Assembly (NCBI GenBank): GCA_041661865.1
Contig: JBAZTO010000013.1
Location: 1 to 64,000 of the forward strand
Reading direction: 5' to 3'
Source: JBAZTO01 sp041661865
GTDB taxonomy: Bacteria > Planctomycetota > Phycisphaerae > SM23-33
Length of the DNA stretch: 64,000 nucleotides
Of this stretch, positions 1 through 8,789 are shown one piece after another. The position numbers and the translations under genes were made by a program. The notes under the pieces were generated by a model. It made no database searches. It was not told the origin of the DNA and saw only the letters and a list, made by a program, of their open reading frames with translations. Position 1 is the stretch's first letter. Every line of letters starts with the position of its first letter.

Positions 1-251
1 TCTGTCCCTTCCAACTGGTTCTCGACGAGTACCCAATTCCCGTTGACAGTGTCTTTGCATAGGATATCAGCTCGGAATGGACCAACATTTTTTTCTTGGG
101 CCTCGCACTCCAACTCAATTCCAATTGTGTCCCCCAAGAGTTCGATGTTCTCTTCATGGGCAAGCCATGGCGTAAACCCGCCCGGCTCACTTTCCCAAAT
201 TTCTCGAAGGTCAACCCGCCGCAAACGCCCCAAGTGTCCGATGCCGGTCAT
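1..251 (-). CDS. DUF4268-like PD-(D/E)XK protein, N-terminal part (runs off the window)
   Basis: The gene starts at the ATG at 249-251 on the minus strand, with GGAG seven bases upstream, and stays open for 83 codons to the window edge. The protein begins MTGIGHLGRLRRVDLREIW. It continues with a WLAHEENIELLG segment, then GPFRADIL, then VLVENQLEGT. That order, a D in RADI followed by an ENQ strand, is the nuclease-like N-terminal domain of DUF4268-type proteins, which are often annotated as restriction-like or hypothetical. The active-site strand has E-N-Q instead of E-x-K, which is common in this family. The DNA is less GC-rich than its neighbours, which fits an accessory gene. The C-terminus cannot be seen, so function stays open. 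Confidence 0.6.
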   Translation of the reverse strand, partial: MTGIGHLGRLRRVDLREIWESEPGGFTPWLAHEENIELLGDTIGIELECEAQEKNVGPFRADILCKDTVNGNWVLVENQLEGT

Positions 252-335
252 GTTTTCTCCTTTACGGCAATGGGAAACACACAGTCTTGCTGCACGCCAC
301 ACAACAGCATCCCGCTCGCTTCGCGCTCGCGGCTA

Positions 336-363
336 GTTGTGCGGGGCTGTAGCCCCGCCCTAC
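336..363. repeat. Intergenic hairpin repeat between the DUF4268-like gene and ffh
   Basis: A perfect GGGGCTGTAGCCCC palindrome lies at 343-356, followed by GCCCTACC. It sits in the 139-bp spacer between the start of the DUF4268-like gene and the 3' end of ffh. It resembles the other word-like palindromes in this window, for example the one at 20738-20902. It lies about 28 bp beyond the ffh stop and could mark its 3' end. Nothing else was seen in this spacer. Confidence 0.45.
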
Positions 364-390
364 CAAAACCCGTGGCACCCAAGCGAGGGC

Positions 391-1821
391 CTACCGCCGC
401 TTCTTTTTCTTGGCCTTTTCGCGTTCTTTCTTGGTCAGGCGGTGGGAGCGTTGCTTGACCTTGAAGCGCGGCATGGCCCCCATCGCGCCCATCTGCGTCA
501 TCTGCTTGGCGAAGCCCAGGCGGTCCTTGGCCCCCATGCCGGCCATCTGCTTCATCATGTTGGCCGCCATCGTGAAGCTCTTGACCAGGCCCGAGACGTC
601 CTCCGGCGCCGTGCCGCTGCCGCGAGCGATGCGCCGCCGCCGGTTGGCCTCGATCCGCGAAGGGTCTTCGCGCTCAGCCGGCGTCATGGAGTAGATGATC
701 GCCTCGGTGCGCTTCATCTCGTCCTCGCCCACCTGCATGCCGGCCATCTGGTCGCCCATGCCGGGCATCATCTTGAGGATTTCCTTCAGCGGGCCCATCT
801 TCTGCATCTGCTTCATCTGGGCCAGGAAGTCCGTCAGGGTCAGCTTGCCCTTGACCATCTTCTCCTGGAGCTTGGCGGCCGACTCGGCGTCGAACTGCTG
901 CTGGGCCTTCTCCACCAGGCTCACCACGTCGCCCATGCCCAGGATGCGGCTGGCCATGCGGTCGGGGTGGAACTCCTCCAGGCGGTCGAGGTGCTCGCCG
1001 ACGCCGATGAACTTGATGGGCTTGCCGGTGACGGCCTTGACCGACAGGGCGGCGCCGCCGCGGGCGTCGGAGTCGAACTTGGTCAGGATCACCCCGTCCA
1101 GCTCCAGCCGCTCGTTGAAGGCCTTGGCGGAGTTGACGGCGTCCTGGCCGGTCATGGCGTCGCAGACGAGATAGATCTGGTGCGGGTTGACGGCGCGGGC
1201 GATTTCCTCGGCCTGCTTCATCATGTCTTCGTCGACGTGCAGTCGCCCGGCCGTGTCGATGATGACCACGTCGCGATCGTTGCCCAGGGCCCAGTTGATC
1301 GACTGGCGGGCCACGCGGACGGGATTGGTCTCGCCCTCGACGCGGTAGACCGGCACGCCCACCTGCTCGGCCACCACCGAGAGCTGCTCGATGGCTGCGG
1401 GGCGCTGGAGGTCGCAGGCCACCACCAGGGGCTTTTTGCCCTGGCTCATCAGCAGCCTGGCCAGCTTGCCGGTGGTGGTGGTCTTGCCGCTGCCCTGCAG
1501 GCCGGCCATCATGATGATCGTCGGCGGCGGGCTGACGAAGTAGATCCGCGTGTCCACCGGGCCCATCAGGGCCACCAGCTCGTCGTGGACGATCTTGACC
1601 ATGACCTGGCCGGGGTGGAGGCTCTTGAGCACCTCGGCCCCGACGGCCTTGACCGTCACGTCGTCGCAGAACTTGCGGACGACCTGGTAGTTGACGTCGG
1701 CCTCCAGCAAGGCCGTGCGGACTTCCCGCATCGCCTCGGCGACGTTTTCCTCGGTGATACGCCCCCGCCCCGACAGGCGGCGGAAGACGTCGTTGAACTT
1801 GTTTGTCAGTGATTCAAACAT
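391..1821 (-). CDS. ffh: Signal recognition particle protein Ffh (SRP54)
   Basis: This is the GTPase subunit of the signal recognition particle. It binds signal peptides and 4.5S RNA and delivers ribosomes to FtsY at the membrane. The 476-residue length is normal. An N domain covers roughly residues 1-90. The G domain has the P loop GLQGSGKTT at about 107-115, then DTAGRLHVD and TKFDSDARGG. The Met-rich M domain contains the RNA-binding segment EANRRRRIARGSG, followed by repeated GM/MM motifs and a basic KKKKRR tail. The start MFESLTNKFNDVF matches the family. The gene stands alone on the minus strand; no ffs RNA or rpsP operon is visible beside it. Confidence 0.97.
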   Translation of the reverse strand: MFESLTNKFNDVFRRLSGRGRITEENVAEAMREVRTALLEADVNYQVVRKFCDDVTVKAVGAEVLKSLHPGQVMVKIVHDELVALMGPVDTRIYFVSPPPTIIMMAGLQGSGKTTTTGKLARLLMSQGKKPLVVACDLQRPAAIEQLSVVAEQVGVPVYRVEGETNPVRVARQSINWALGNDRDVVIIDTAGRLHVDEDMMKQAEEIARAVNPHQIYLVCDAMTGQDAVNSAKAFNERLELDGVILTKFDSDARGGAALSVKAVTGKPIKFIGVGEHLDRLEEFHPDRMASRILGMGDVVSLVEKAQQQFDAESAAKLQEKMVKGKLTLTDFLAQMKQMQKMGPLKEILKMMPGMGDQMAGMQVGEDEMKRTEAIIYSMTPAEREDPSRIEANRRRRIARGSGTAPEDVSGLVKSFTMAANMMKQMAGMGAKDRLGFAKQMTQMGAMGAMPRFKVKQRSHRLTKKEREKAKKKKRR

Positions 1822-1990
1822 AACCGTTTGTCAGGAAGCATTCGCCCCTGGCCTCTTATCCTTGCTCCGCAGGAAGGATAGCAGATTCGCCGGGCTTTGT
1901 GAAGGCTGGCCTTGTGCCGATGCCCGCCCGAAGGCGGCGAAGTTGGCGTCGCCGAGGAAGATTGACCATTTCCCTCCGCCGCCGGGGAGT

Positions 1991-1996
1991 TATAAT
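1991..1996 (+). promoter_or_regulatory. Putative -10 box (TATAAT) for the pseudopilin gene
   Basis: A TATAAT hexamer lies 40 bp before the pseudopilin ATG. The best -35 match upstream, TTGACC at 1962-1967, is 23 bp away, which is longer than the usual 17 bp, so only the -10 is proposed. A ribosome-binding site AAGGAGG at 2023-2029 follows. Confidence 0.35.
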
Positions 1997-2035
1997 GCCT
2001 CAGGTATGATGGGCACTAACTCAAGGAGGCCTGGC

Positions 2036-2844
2036 ATGACAAAACGGGGCTTTACCCTCGCCGAATTGCTGGTGGTAATTTCTATCATGGCCATGCTGAT
2101 CATGATCATCGCGCCGTCCGTGGGCGTGGTGAAGGACATTGCCAGGATCACGGTGTGTACCAACGCCATGAAGGGCACCGCCCAGGCCCTCAACATGTAC
2201 GCCGACAAGAGCGACGGCTACCTCCCGCCCTTCAGCCCCACCGCGGCGCAGGATTCCAACCGGTACGGCCCCCCCACCCCCGCGGCCGACCTTGCCTGCA
2301 TTCAGTGGAACAGCGGAAACCTCGACCATACCGGGGGCTCGGCCTGCTGTACCAGGCGAAGTTTGTGGTCAACCCCGATTTCTTCTACTGCCCCAGCCGG
2401 ACCCCAACGGGCGATATCAACAGCGACAAGTACAGCCGCGGTTACTGGCCGAGAGTCTGGAACGCCTACGATGCCGCCGCGGACGCAAACCAGACAACGG
2501 CCGGCTATCTCCTCAACCCGCTCCAGACAAACGACGCGGATGCGAACAGCATCGCCGCGGGCAGCAAGACCCCGCCGCCGCAGGACCGCGCCTTCAACCG
2601 CATGGGCTCCACGCACGTCCTGCTGATGGACCTGATCCATAAACAGGACATCTCGGGCATTCCAACCGCCACCATCCACCTTCGACCCCAGCCGACATGG
2701 AACCTGGCCTTTCCCGACAGCCACGTCGCGACCGTGCAGAACCTCAAGGCGCAGACTCACGCGATTTCGCAGCCGACAAACGCCAACGAGAACTGGGGCG
2801 TGTTCATCAGCACTCTCAACAAGATCCTCAGCGAGAACAAGTAG
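2036..2844 (+). pseudogene. Type II secretion pseudopilin (PulG-like), frameshifted
   Basis: The gene starts at ATG 2036, six bases after AAGGAGG. The protein begins MTKRGFTLAELLVVISI, a type IV prepilin leader. Cleavage and methylation would fall at G/F, followed by a hydrophobic helix. The frame holds to about 2338 and then fails. The next frame down continues the same family pattern (LLYQAKFVVNPDFFYCPSR, later HVLLMDLIHKQDIS and AFPDSHVATV) to the stop at 2844. Adding one G to the GGGGG tract at 2333-2337 restores a single reading frame of about 270 residues. Planctomycetes carry many such pseudopilins, often as isolated genes. Either a sequencing or assembly indel in the G tract or a true inactivating mutation explains it. 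Confidence 0.7.
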
Positions 2845-2855
2845 CCACCGGACTT

Positions 2856-2947
2856 AGAGCCTATCCCAATAGGTGGCACAGCTTTTCCAAGCTGTGCCGC
2901 GCACAGGCTGGAAAGCCTGTGCCACACCACCTACTGAGATAGGTTCT
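2856..2947. repeat. 92-bp double-hairpin repeat abutting the mtnP stop codon
   Basis: The element is an imperfect inverted repeat from end to end. The outer arms are AGAGCCTATCCCAATAGGTGG and the complement of CCACCTACTGAGATAGGTTCT. Between them lie two hairpins, GGCACAGCTTTTCCAAGCTG and ACAGGCTGGAAAGCCTGTGC. The right end touches the mtnP stop codon (minus strand), and the left end lies 11 bp beyond the pseudopilin stop. The position between two converging genes suggests a shared 3'-end structure. No U tract of a classical terminator is present. Confidence 0.7.
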
Positions 2948-3828
2948 TATAGATACTTCGCCACCAGGACGCCCAGGTGTTCCTTGGCCGCCTTGGGAAT
3001 CATCGAGCGATCCGTCCAGATGGCCATTTCCAGCGCGCTGTGGCAGGGCGTTGAAATGTCGGCGATCTCGCCCATCCGCCCCACCGCCGCCTTGATCAGC
3101 TCGATGGCGTTGGCGGTGGCCTGGTTGAGGTTGCCGATGATCTCCTTGAGCAGTTCATGCTTGTCCAGTTGGGCCGGCACCGGCCGCCAGCAATCGTAGT
3201 CGCTGGGCAGGCAGACCAGGGCATAGGCCATCTCGGCCTCGCGCGCGAGCTTGGCCTCGGGCATGGCCGTCATGCCGATCAGGTCGCCGCCCCAGGAGCG
3301 GTGCAGTTCGCTCTCGGCCCGCGTGGAGAAGGCAGGCCCTTCCATGCAGATGTACGTCCCGCCGTCATGCACGCTGGTGGCCACGGCCGACGCACAATTG
3401 AGCAGGTGCTTGCGAAGAACCTGGCAGAACGGGACGGCGAACTCCACGTGCGCGACCACCGCCTCGTCGAAGAACGTCGGGGTGCGGCGATAGGTCCTGT
3501 CGATGACCTGGTCGGGGAGGACCAGATCCTTGGGACGGATTTCCTCGCGGAGCGACCCGACGGCCCCCGAGGCGATGACATGCGTGCAGCCGAGGGCCTT
3601 GAGGGCGTAAATGTTGGCCCGATAATTGACGGTCGAGGGCGACAGGCAATGCCCCGCCCCATGCCGGTTGAGCACCGCCACGTCCACCCCGCCCCAGGCG
3701 GTTTCCAGGATCGCGTCGGAGGGATCGCCGAAGGGGGTATTGAGTTCCACCTTCCTGCCCTTGACGCTGCCGGTCAACGCGACGCCCAGGCCGCTGCCAC
3801 CGATGATTCCAACTTTCACTTTCGCCAT
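2947..3828 (-). CDS. mtnP: S-methyl-5'-thioadenosine phosphorylase
   Basis: This enzyme cleaves 5'-methylthioadenosine with phosphate to adenine and methylthioribose-1-phosphate, the first step of methionine and purine salvage after polyamine synthesis. The 293-residue protein shows the PNP/MTAP fold. It has IIGGSGLG at the N-terminus (phosphate site), LNRHGAGH, NYRANIYALKALG, ASGAVGSLREE, the substrate-binding segment YICMEGPAFSTRAES, and GMTAMPEAKLAREAE with the methionine that favours MTA. The start ATG follows GGGAGACATTTC. The gene is the last of a likely minus-strand run behind the UvrC-like and AsmA-like genes, 40 bp from the latter. An MTI-P or inosine-type relative cannot be fully excluded. 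Confidence 0.9.
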   Translation of the reverse strand: MAKVKVGIIGGSGLGVALTGSVKGRKVELNTPFGDPSDAILETAWGGVDVAVLNRHGAGHCLSPSTVNYRANIYALKALGCTHVIASGAVGSLREEIRPKDLVLPDQVIDRTYRRTPTFFDEAVVAHVEFAVPFCQVLRKHLLNCASAVATSVHDGGTYICMEGPAFSTRAESELHRSWGGDLIGMTAMPEAKLAREAEMAYALVCLPSDYDCWRPVPAQLDKHELLKEIIGNLNQATANAIELIKAAVGRMGEIADISTPCHSALEMAIWTDRSMIPKAAKEHLGVLVAKYL

Positions 3829-3868
3829 GAAATGTCTCCCTTTGCGCCCGTCGCGTTGGAGGGGCGGG

Positions 3869-6800
3869 TTATCTTTTCTCTTTTTCCATGTCCGGCGTCA
3901 ACAGTGTGCGCATGGCATCGTCGAAGCCCGGCAGCGAGATCGTCTGCGGCAGCGGCTTGGAGGCCGTGCCGGTGACACGAATCTCGGCCACTTCGCGCCA
4001 CAGGCCCCACAACAGTTGATCGAGCCTGGCCAGCCTCGGCATGCGCCCCGGCGGGCCCGTGAGGAACGTCAGGTTCAGGGACTCGCTGCCCATGTCCATC
4101 CGGCCCGACCCGACGGCCGAGATGGCCGGGCCGCTGAGGTAGATTTCGTCGAAGACCAGTTTGTCGCCCTGGAGGCGGTAGGTCACCTCGCCCTCGGAGA
4201 AGGCGTCCTGTCCCGGCACCCACAGGTAGACCACGTGCATGAGCCCCATGACCACCGGCAGCTTGTAGATGTGGGCCTTGGAGATCCGCAGCGTGCCCGA
4301 TGCCTGCCGGCTTTGGGTGTCCCCGGCCTGGCCGGTCATGCGGATGCTGCCGGTCAGCAGGCCCGCGACGTCCATCTTCGCATTGGGGTCCTTGATGCTG
4401 GCGGCGAAGAGGTCCTCGAGACGCATGTCTTCCACCGACAGATTCAGTCCGTATCGCGGCGGGGAGGACAGGCGGATTTCGGCAAAGCCGGCGGCCCGTC
4501 CGCCGTGGACCTCCGCCGTCAGGTTATCGATGCGCATGAGCGACGACTGGGCGGGCTTGACCAGGTGGCCCCGCACGTTCTTGAGCTGCCGCTGGCCTAG
4601 GTCCAGGCTCTCCAGGTCGATCTGGGCGTCGAGGTCCAGGCCCCCGCCGCCCTGGCTGGCCGATCCGCTGACCTGCCCCGAGGCAATCCGCTTCCCGAAT
4701 TCCAGGTCCAGCACCGCCTCCTTCAGCGTCACGGCCCCAGCCACTTCCCACTCCGGCGGCGCCGCCGGGGCGGAGGTCGCGGGCCCGCTGGCCGGCACGC
4801 TTGACGGGAGTACAGAACCTGGCCAGGACAGGCGAAGCTGGTCCAGTTGCAGGTCGCAACTTCCTCCCGGCGCGAACCGGTCGAACAGAACCGACAGGCC
4901 CTTGGGCATCGCCGACAACAGCGCGGCGCTGATGGGCACGTCGCGGGCCTCCAGCGACAGGTCAGCCTTGGCGCCCTCCCCGCTCGATGTAATGGTACCG
5001 CTCATCCGCGCACGCAGGGGGCCGTCCTGGGCCGTCAGACGTTCGATCTCGACAAAGCCCGGCGCGGCGATCACCCGCCCGCTGACGCCGCGAAACGTGT
5101 AGGGGAACAGGCCGCAACGGACCTCCATGTCCCGCGGCTCAAACAGCAGGCGGTAGTCGTTCTTCTGCTCGCGCCCGGGCAGGTTGTGCTGGAGCGACAG
5201 CGTCACGTCGGCCAGGCCCGAGGGTTGAAGCTGCTGCCAGAGGCTCCGCATCGACTCGGGCAACGTGTCGCGCAGGGCGGTGTCGAAGACCACGTTCCTG
5301 GCGTCGATATCCAGGTCCAGGCCGATCTGCTCGTCATCGAGGACGGCGTCGGCGTTGACCACCACCGTGGCGCCGCGGGCCCGGCCCGTTAAGTCCTTGA
5401 GGGTCACCAGACCGGGCTTGACGACGATCTCGCCGCCGGCCGATGTCACCGCGAAGGGAAACGCATCGCTCTTGAAGCCCACGTTGGCCAGGTTGCCCTG
5501 GGCGATGTAGGTCAGCTTCTCCCCGGGGGCCTGGCGAATCTGGAGGGTAATCTTCTCAGCCGTGCCGGAAGGGTGGAGCGATTCGAGCATCTGGCGGGCC
5601 GGCGAGCTGACCACCTCGATCAGCGTGCGGTCGATGGGCATCTGCTTGAGCACGATGTCCAGCTTGACCTCGGCGTGGTCGGTGTTGGCGCTGCGAACGG
5701 TGCCGTTGACGGTGCAGCCCATGACGCCTCTGCTGCCGTGAACCTGCTCGATGGTGACGTCAGTGCCGCTGATGTGCACCTTGCCGATGAGGTTGTCCAC
5801 CGGGTAAGGAAAATATTCATGGGCGGCTGAGGTTTGCCCGGTCAGTTCCAGCTCAGCCTCGGCGTGCGACAGGTTACCCTCCTGGTTAGTCAGGACCCGC
5901 GCCGTGAACGAGATTCGACCCGAGGGGCTCAGGGAGTCCCAGACGTTGTGGATGTTGTCGGGCAAAGCGTTGCGCAGGTCCTCGTCCAGCAGCAGATCCT
6001 CGGCCCGAATCGTCACCTCGCCCTGCTTGCCCACCAGCGCGCCGTCGATCCACAGCCGCGCCTTGTCCCGCCGGGCCGTCAGGTGACGCAATTCGACCTT
6101 CCCCTGCGAGATGGCAATCGACCCCCGGATGTCGTCCAGCCGGTACGGGGCCCCCTTGAAAGTGGCCGACATGCCCAGCGGTTGAATGAGGCCCTCGAAG
6201 CGCACCTGCCCGTCGGGGGCGCGCTGAATCTCGGCTGAGAGATTGCCCCGCCCCGACAGATCCATCTGGTCGTGCAGATCACGCAGGAGTTCAGCCAGTT
6301 GCCCCGAGGCCCCCGCCGCCTCGGGCATTGCGATCGACTCGGCCTGGATCTTGAGCCTGAAGGGGCTGGAGATGTCATAGCCGTCATAGCGGCCGGAAAC
6401 TTCCACCCGCCCGCCACCGGCCTGGGGCACCGATCCGGCGACATTCCGCAGCGTCACGCCGCGGTCGTCAAAAATCATCTTGCCCACCACGTGCGTCAGT
6501 TCCAGCCCCCCCTCGGCCACGGGAAGCTTGAGCGAGACATCCGCCAGTTCGCACTCCATCGCCCCGGCCGTGCCGGAGTCCGAGCTGGTCCGCAGGTGGA
6601 CCTCGCCGGTGATTTCGTAGCGTTGCCGCCACTGGCGGTACTTGCCGGGCAAGGCCTTGTCGAGGTTGGGGATGGGAGCTGCCCCGGAAATCAGCCTGAT
6701 CGCGCCGGTGCTGACGTTGAGGGAGAACTCGCCCTGGATGCCGCCCTTGGTCCCCTGCCGCTGCTCCTCGAAGATGATGCGGTAGCCCCCCTCGCCGTCA

Positions 6801-7408
6801 GGCACCATCATCAGGGCCATGGGCATCTCGTCGAAGGGCAGCCGCATCTGGTTGTCCACGTCCACCCAGCGAAGCTTGGCCCCGCGGATGTGGATGGGCG
6901 GCAAGTCCGACAGGCCGGTGGTCTGACGCTCGTCGCGGCGCTGGCGATGTGCGGCCAGGAGCTTCTCGAAACTGTACTGGTCGCGCCGGACGTCATGCTC
7001 CAGCGTGACAACGGGCTCCTGGCAGATCACCTCGGTCGCCTTGAGCTGCCCGGCCAGCAGCAAACTCCACGGGCTGTGCTTGAGGATGACCGTCTTGGCC
7101 TGAAAGAACGGATCGGTGGTGGGCTGGCCCGGCACGTACAGCCGGACATTGCCCAGCTCGATGCCCCCAAAGAGGGCGAAGTGCGCCTTGTCGATCCGCA
7201 CCCTGCCGCCAGTGAGGCTGCCCAGGTATTCGCGGGCCTCGCGCCGCGTCCGATCGTCGTTGCTGAGCGACCAATAGCCGTAGGCCAGACCGATCAGCAG
7301 CGCCAGCAGGACTATACCGGCGCGCTTGCGGCTGGGCGAGACGTATCGCCAGAAGCGCCGGCGACGGTTCGGGCGCAACTGCCACCATAATCGTTGAAGT
7401 CGGTTCAT
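3869..7408 (-). CDS. Large AsmA/TamB-like membrane-anchored envelope protein
   Basis: This 1179-residue protein has a basic N-terminus (RPNRRRRFWRYVSPSRKR), one transmembrane helix at about 29-48 (IVLLALLIGLAYGYW), and then a very long beta-rich extracytoplasmic part. Recurrent motifs are typical of AsmA-like repeats: LTGGRVRIDKAHF near the start, many short GEVTI/ADV..SL strands, and a C-terminal block with LQGDKLVFDEIYLSG and FLTGPPGRMPRLARLDQLL. The family is thought to form bridge-like grooves that move lipids between inner and outer membrane. That role here is inferred. It sits 48 bp after the UvrC-like gene and 40 bp before mtnP, and may be cotranscribed with both. A TATAAT on the minus strand near 7458 could be its own promoter. 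Confidence 0.75.
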   Translation of the reverse strand: MNRLQRLWWQLRPNRRRRFWRYVSPSRKRAGIVLLALLIGLAYGYWSLSNDDRTRREAREYLGSLTGGRVRIDKAHFALFGGIELGNVRLYVPGQPTTDPFFQAKTVILKHSPWSLLLAGQLKATEVICQEPVVTLEHDVRRDQYSFEKLLAAHRQRRDERQTTGLSDLPPIHIRGAKLRWVDVDNQMRLPFDEMPMALMMVPDGEGGYRIIFEEQRQGTKGGIQGEFSLNVSTGAIRLISGAAPIPNLDKALPGKYRQWRQRYEITGEVHLRTSSDSGTAGAMECELADVSLKLPVAEGGLELTHVVGKMIFDDRGVTLRNVAGSVPQAGGGRVEVSGRYDGYDISSPFRLKIQAESIAMPEAAGASGQLAELLRDLHDQMDLSGRGNLSAEIQRAPDGQVRFEGLIQPLGMSATFKGAPYRLDDIRGSIAISQGKVELRHLTARRDKARLWIDGALVGKQGEVTIRAEDLLLDEDLRNALPDNIHNVWDSLSPSGRISFTARVLTNQEGNLSHAEAELELTGQTSAAHEYFPYPVDNLIGKVHISGTDVTIEQVHGSRGVMGCTVNGTVRSANTDHAEVKLDIVLKQMPIDRTLIEVVSSPARQMLESLHPSGTAEKITLQIRQAPGEKLTYIAQGNLANVGFKSDAFPFAVTSAGGEIVVKPGLVTLKDLTGRARGATVVVNADAVLDDEQIGLDLDIDARNVVFDTALRDTLPESMRSLWQQLQPSGLADVTLSLQHNLPGREQKNDYRLLFEPRDMEVRCGLFPYTFRGVSGRVIAAPGFVEIERLTAQDGPLRARMSGTITSSGEGAKADLSLEARDVPISAALLSAMPKGLSVLFDRFAPGGSCDLQLDQLRLSWPGSVLPSSVPASGPATSAPAAPPEWEVAGAVTLKEAVLDLEFGKRIASGQVSGSASQGGGGLDLDAQIDLESLDLGQRQLKNVRGHLVKPAQSSLMRIDNLTAEVHGGRAAGFAEIRLSSPPRYGLNLSVEDMRLEDLFAASIKDPNAKMDVAGLLTGSIRMTGQAGDTQSRQASGTLRISKAHIYKLPVVMGLMHVVYLWVPGQDAFSEGEVTYRLQGDKLVFDEIYLSGPAISAVGSGRMDMGSESLNLTFLTGPPGRMPRLARLDQLLWGLWREVAEIRVTGTASKPLPQTISLPGFDDAMRTLLTPDMEKEKR

Positions 7409-7456
7409 AGGCGGACGGCTGAAAGTCTTTTCCTGTTCAGGGCGCGGCGAGGGCCA

Positions 7457-8650
7457 TTATACCCCTCCCTCCGGACCGGGCGGCGACTCGTTCACAATCT
7501 TTGTGCGTCTGGGCGGGGCGGCCTTGATCGCCAGCATATCGGCGGATTTCTCTATCGCGCCAGCCAGTTCGGCCACATCCATGTCGGCCCGCCATCGCAG
7601 CAACAGGCCGCGACGCTGCGGGCTGCTGAAGAGATACGAGGCAGCCAGTGAGACGGTCCATCGTTCAGCCTTTGGCGGGCCCAGGGCTGAGCAAGCCAAC
7701 TGCTTCATGCGGTCCAGAAGCTCCTGCAACGGCTGGCCGACGAGAGGAAAGCCCACCGTCCCGGCCTCGACAATCCCGCCGCCGCTGACCCAAAACGCCT
7801 TGGCCGCCTTTCGCGAAGGCCCCCGCTGAATGCAGACAAAGCGGAAGTCCTCCAGCGGCGCAGCCTGTTCGTAGGCCTGGGCGTCAAACTCCGAGAGCCG
7901 CCCGATCCTGGCCTTGAGGGCGGCGGCCTTCTCGAAGGCCAGCTCGCCGGCAGCACCCTTCATACGCGAGGTCAGTTGCTCGCGGAAGGCTTCTCGTCGC
8001 CCGGCGGCGAAGTCCGCGGCGGCGGCGATAACGGCGCGGTATTCCTCCATCGAGATCGTCCCGTTGCAGGCCCCCAGGCACTTGCCCATCTGAAGGTAAG
8101 GGCAAGGCTGGCCGTGGGGAGCGCGCGCCAGGCAGCGAGAGTCGCGGCAGAGGTCGAAGGCGTCGGCCAGCGAGTCGATGAACCGCTGCGCCGCGCGCCC
8201 GCTGGGAAAGGGGCCCACGCAGCGCCCGCCGGCGGTGGAGGCATCGTTGGTCTTCTCGAAGTGCGGGAACCGCGCCGATGGATCGACATGGACGAACCAA
8301 CCGCCCTTCCACGGAATCAGGCGGGCGAAGGCCGACGGCCAGATCGTGCGGGCCAGTTCCAGGTATCGCCAGTCGGTCTCGAAGTGGCTGTCGGTCAACT
8401 TCCACAGAATCCTGGCGGTGATGGCGCGCAGGTCGGCGGTCTTCTTGCGGCCTTGCCCGGGGTCCGGCGCCGTCAGGCGGCTGCGAAGGCGCGAGCGGAT
8501 GTCGGCCGCGGTGGTCAGGATCAGCGGTTCGCCCCCCTCGGCCAGCAGCAGGAACACGCCCCGCCGCGCCGGCACGAGGGCCAACTGCTCCTCGTCCATC
8601 GGCGGAGCGACCGCCAACTCGCCGTCGAACTGAGCTTTCCAGTCAGCCAT
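7457..8650 (-). CDS. UvrC-like protein with degenerate GIY-YIG domain and no RNase H domain
   Basis: The protein of about 397 residues matches the N-terminal half of UvrC. A GIY-YIG-like strand (RRGVFLLL) and helix (IRSRLRSRLT) come first. A cysteine cluster like the UvrC iron-sulfur region follows (CRDSRC, then PCPYLQMGKCLGAC), and then a UVR helix pair with LAFEKAAALKARIGRL that would contact UvrB. The expected tyrosines and glycine of the GIY...YIG pair are largely replaced (GVF, ILT), and the C-terminal endonuclease V/RNase H-like and HhH domains of UvrC are absent. It therefore looks like a Cho-size paralogue, perhaps non-catalytic. The ATG at 8648-8650 is preferred; a GTG at 8692 would read through repeat DNA. 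A uvrB gene lies at 45.8-47.8 kb. Confidence 0.75.
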   Translation of the reverse strand: MADWKAQFDGELAVAPPMDEEQLALVPARRGVFLLLAEGGEPLILTTAADIRSRLRSRLTAPDPGQGRKKTADLRAITARILWKLTDSHFETDWRYLELARTIWPSAFARLIPWKGGWFVHVDPSARFPHFEKTNDASTAGGRCVGPFPSGRAAQRFIDSLADAFDLCRDSRCLARAPHGQPCPYLQMGKCLGACNGTISMEEYRAVIAAAADFAAGRREAFREQLTSRMKGAAGELAFEKAAALKARIGRLSEFDAQAYEQAAPLEDFRFVCIQRGPSRKAAKAFWVSGGGIVEAGTVGFPLVGQPLQELLDRMKQLACSALGPPKAERWTVSLAASYLFSSPQRRGLLLRWRADMDVAELAGAIEKSADMLAIKAAPPRRTKIVNESPPGPEGGV

Positions 8651-8689
8651 CGAACCGAGCCCCGAGTCTCGAAGTTTGAAGTGCAGCCT

Positions 8690-8757
8690 CACACAGGATC
8701 ACAGAGCATCCGTTTCAACAACATCTTCTCTCTGTTTCTCTGCGGCTCTGTGTGTAG
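8690..8757. repeat. CAGAG/CTCTG inverted repeat, copy 1
   Basis: A short arm ACACAGGATCACAGAG is followed about 25 bp later by the complementary-type arm CTCTCTGTTTCTCTGCGGCT and CTGTGTG. The arms are built from a degenerate unit near CACAGAG, and the same unit recurs at 44358-44472 and 51991-52023. It lies between the UvrC-like and FabZ-like genes, 33 bp beyond the end of the latter. Confidence 0.6.
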
Positions 8758-8789
8758 ATTGTTCAGCCGTCTCGCTTCGGGCTTGTCGC

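Noticed and set aside
2036..2844. Programmed ribosomal frameshift in the pseudopilin gene
   Set aside because: No slippery heptamer with downstream structure typical of -1 or +1 frameshifting was found; a lost base in the G tract is simpler.
8651..8692. GTG start for the UvrC-like gene at 8692
   Set aside because: It would add 14 residues partly encoded by repeat DNA; the ATG at 8648-8650 starts next to the conserved part.
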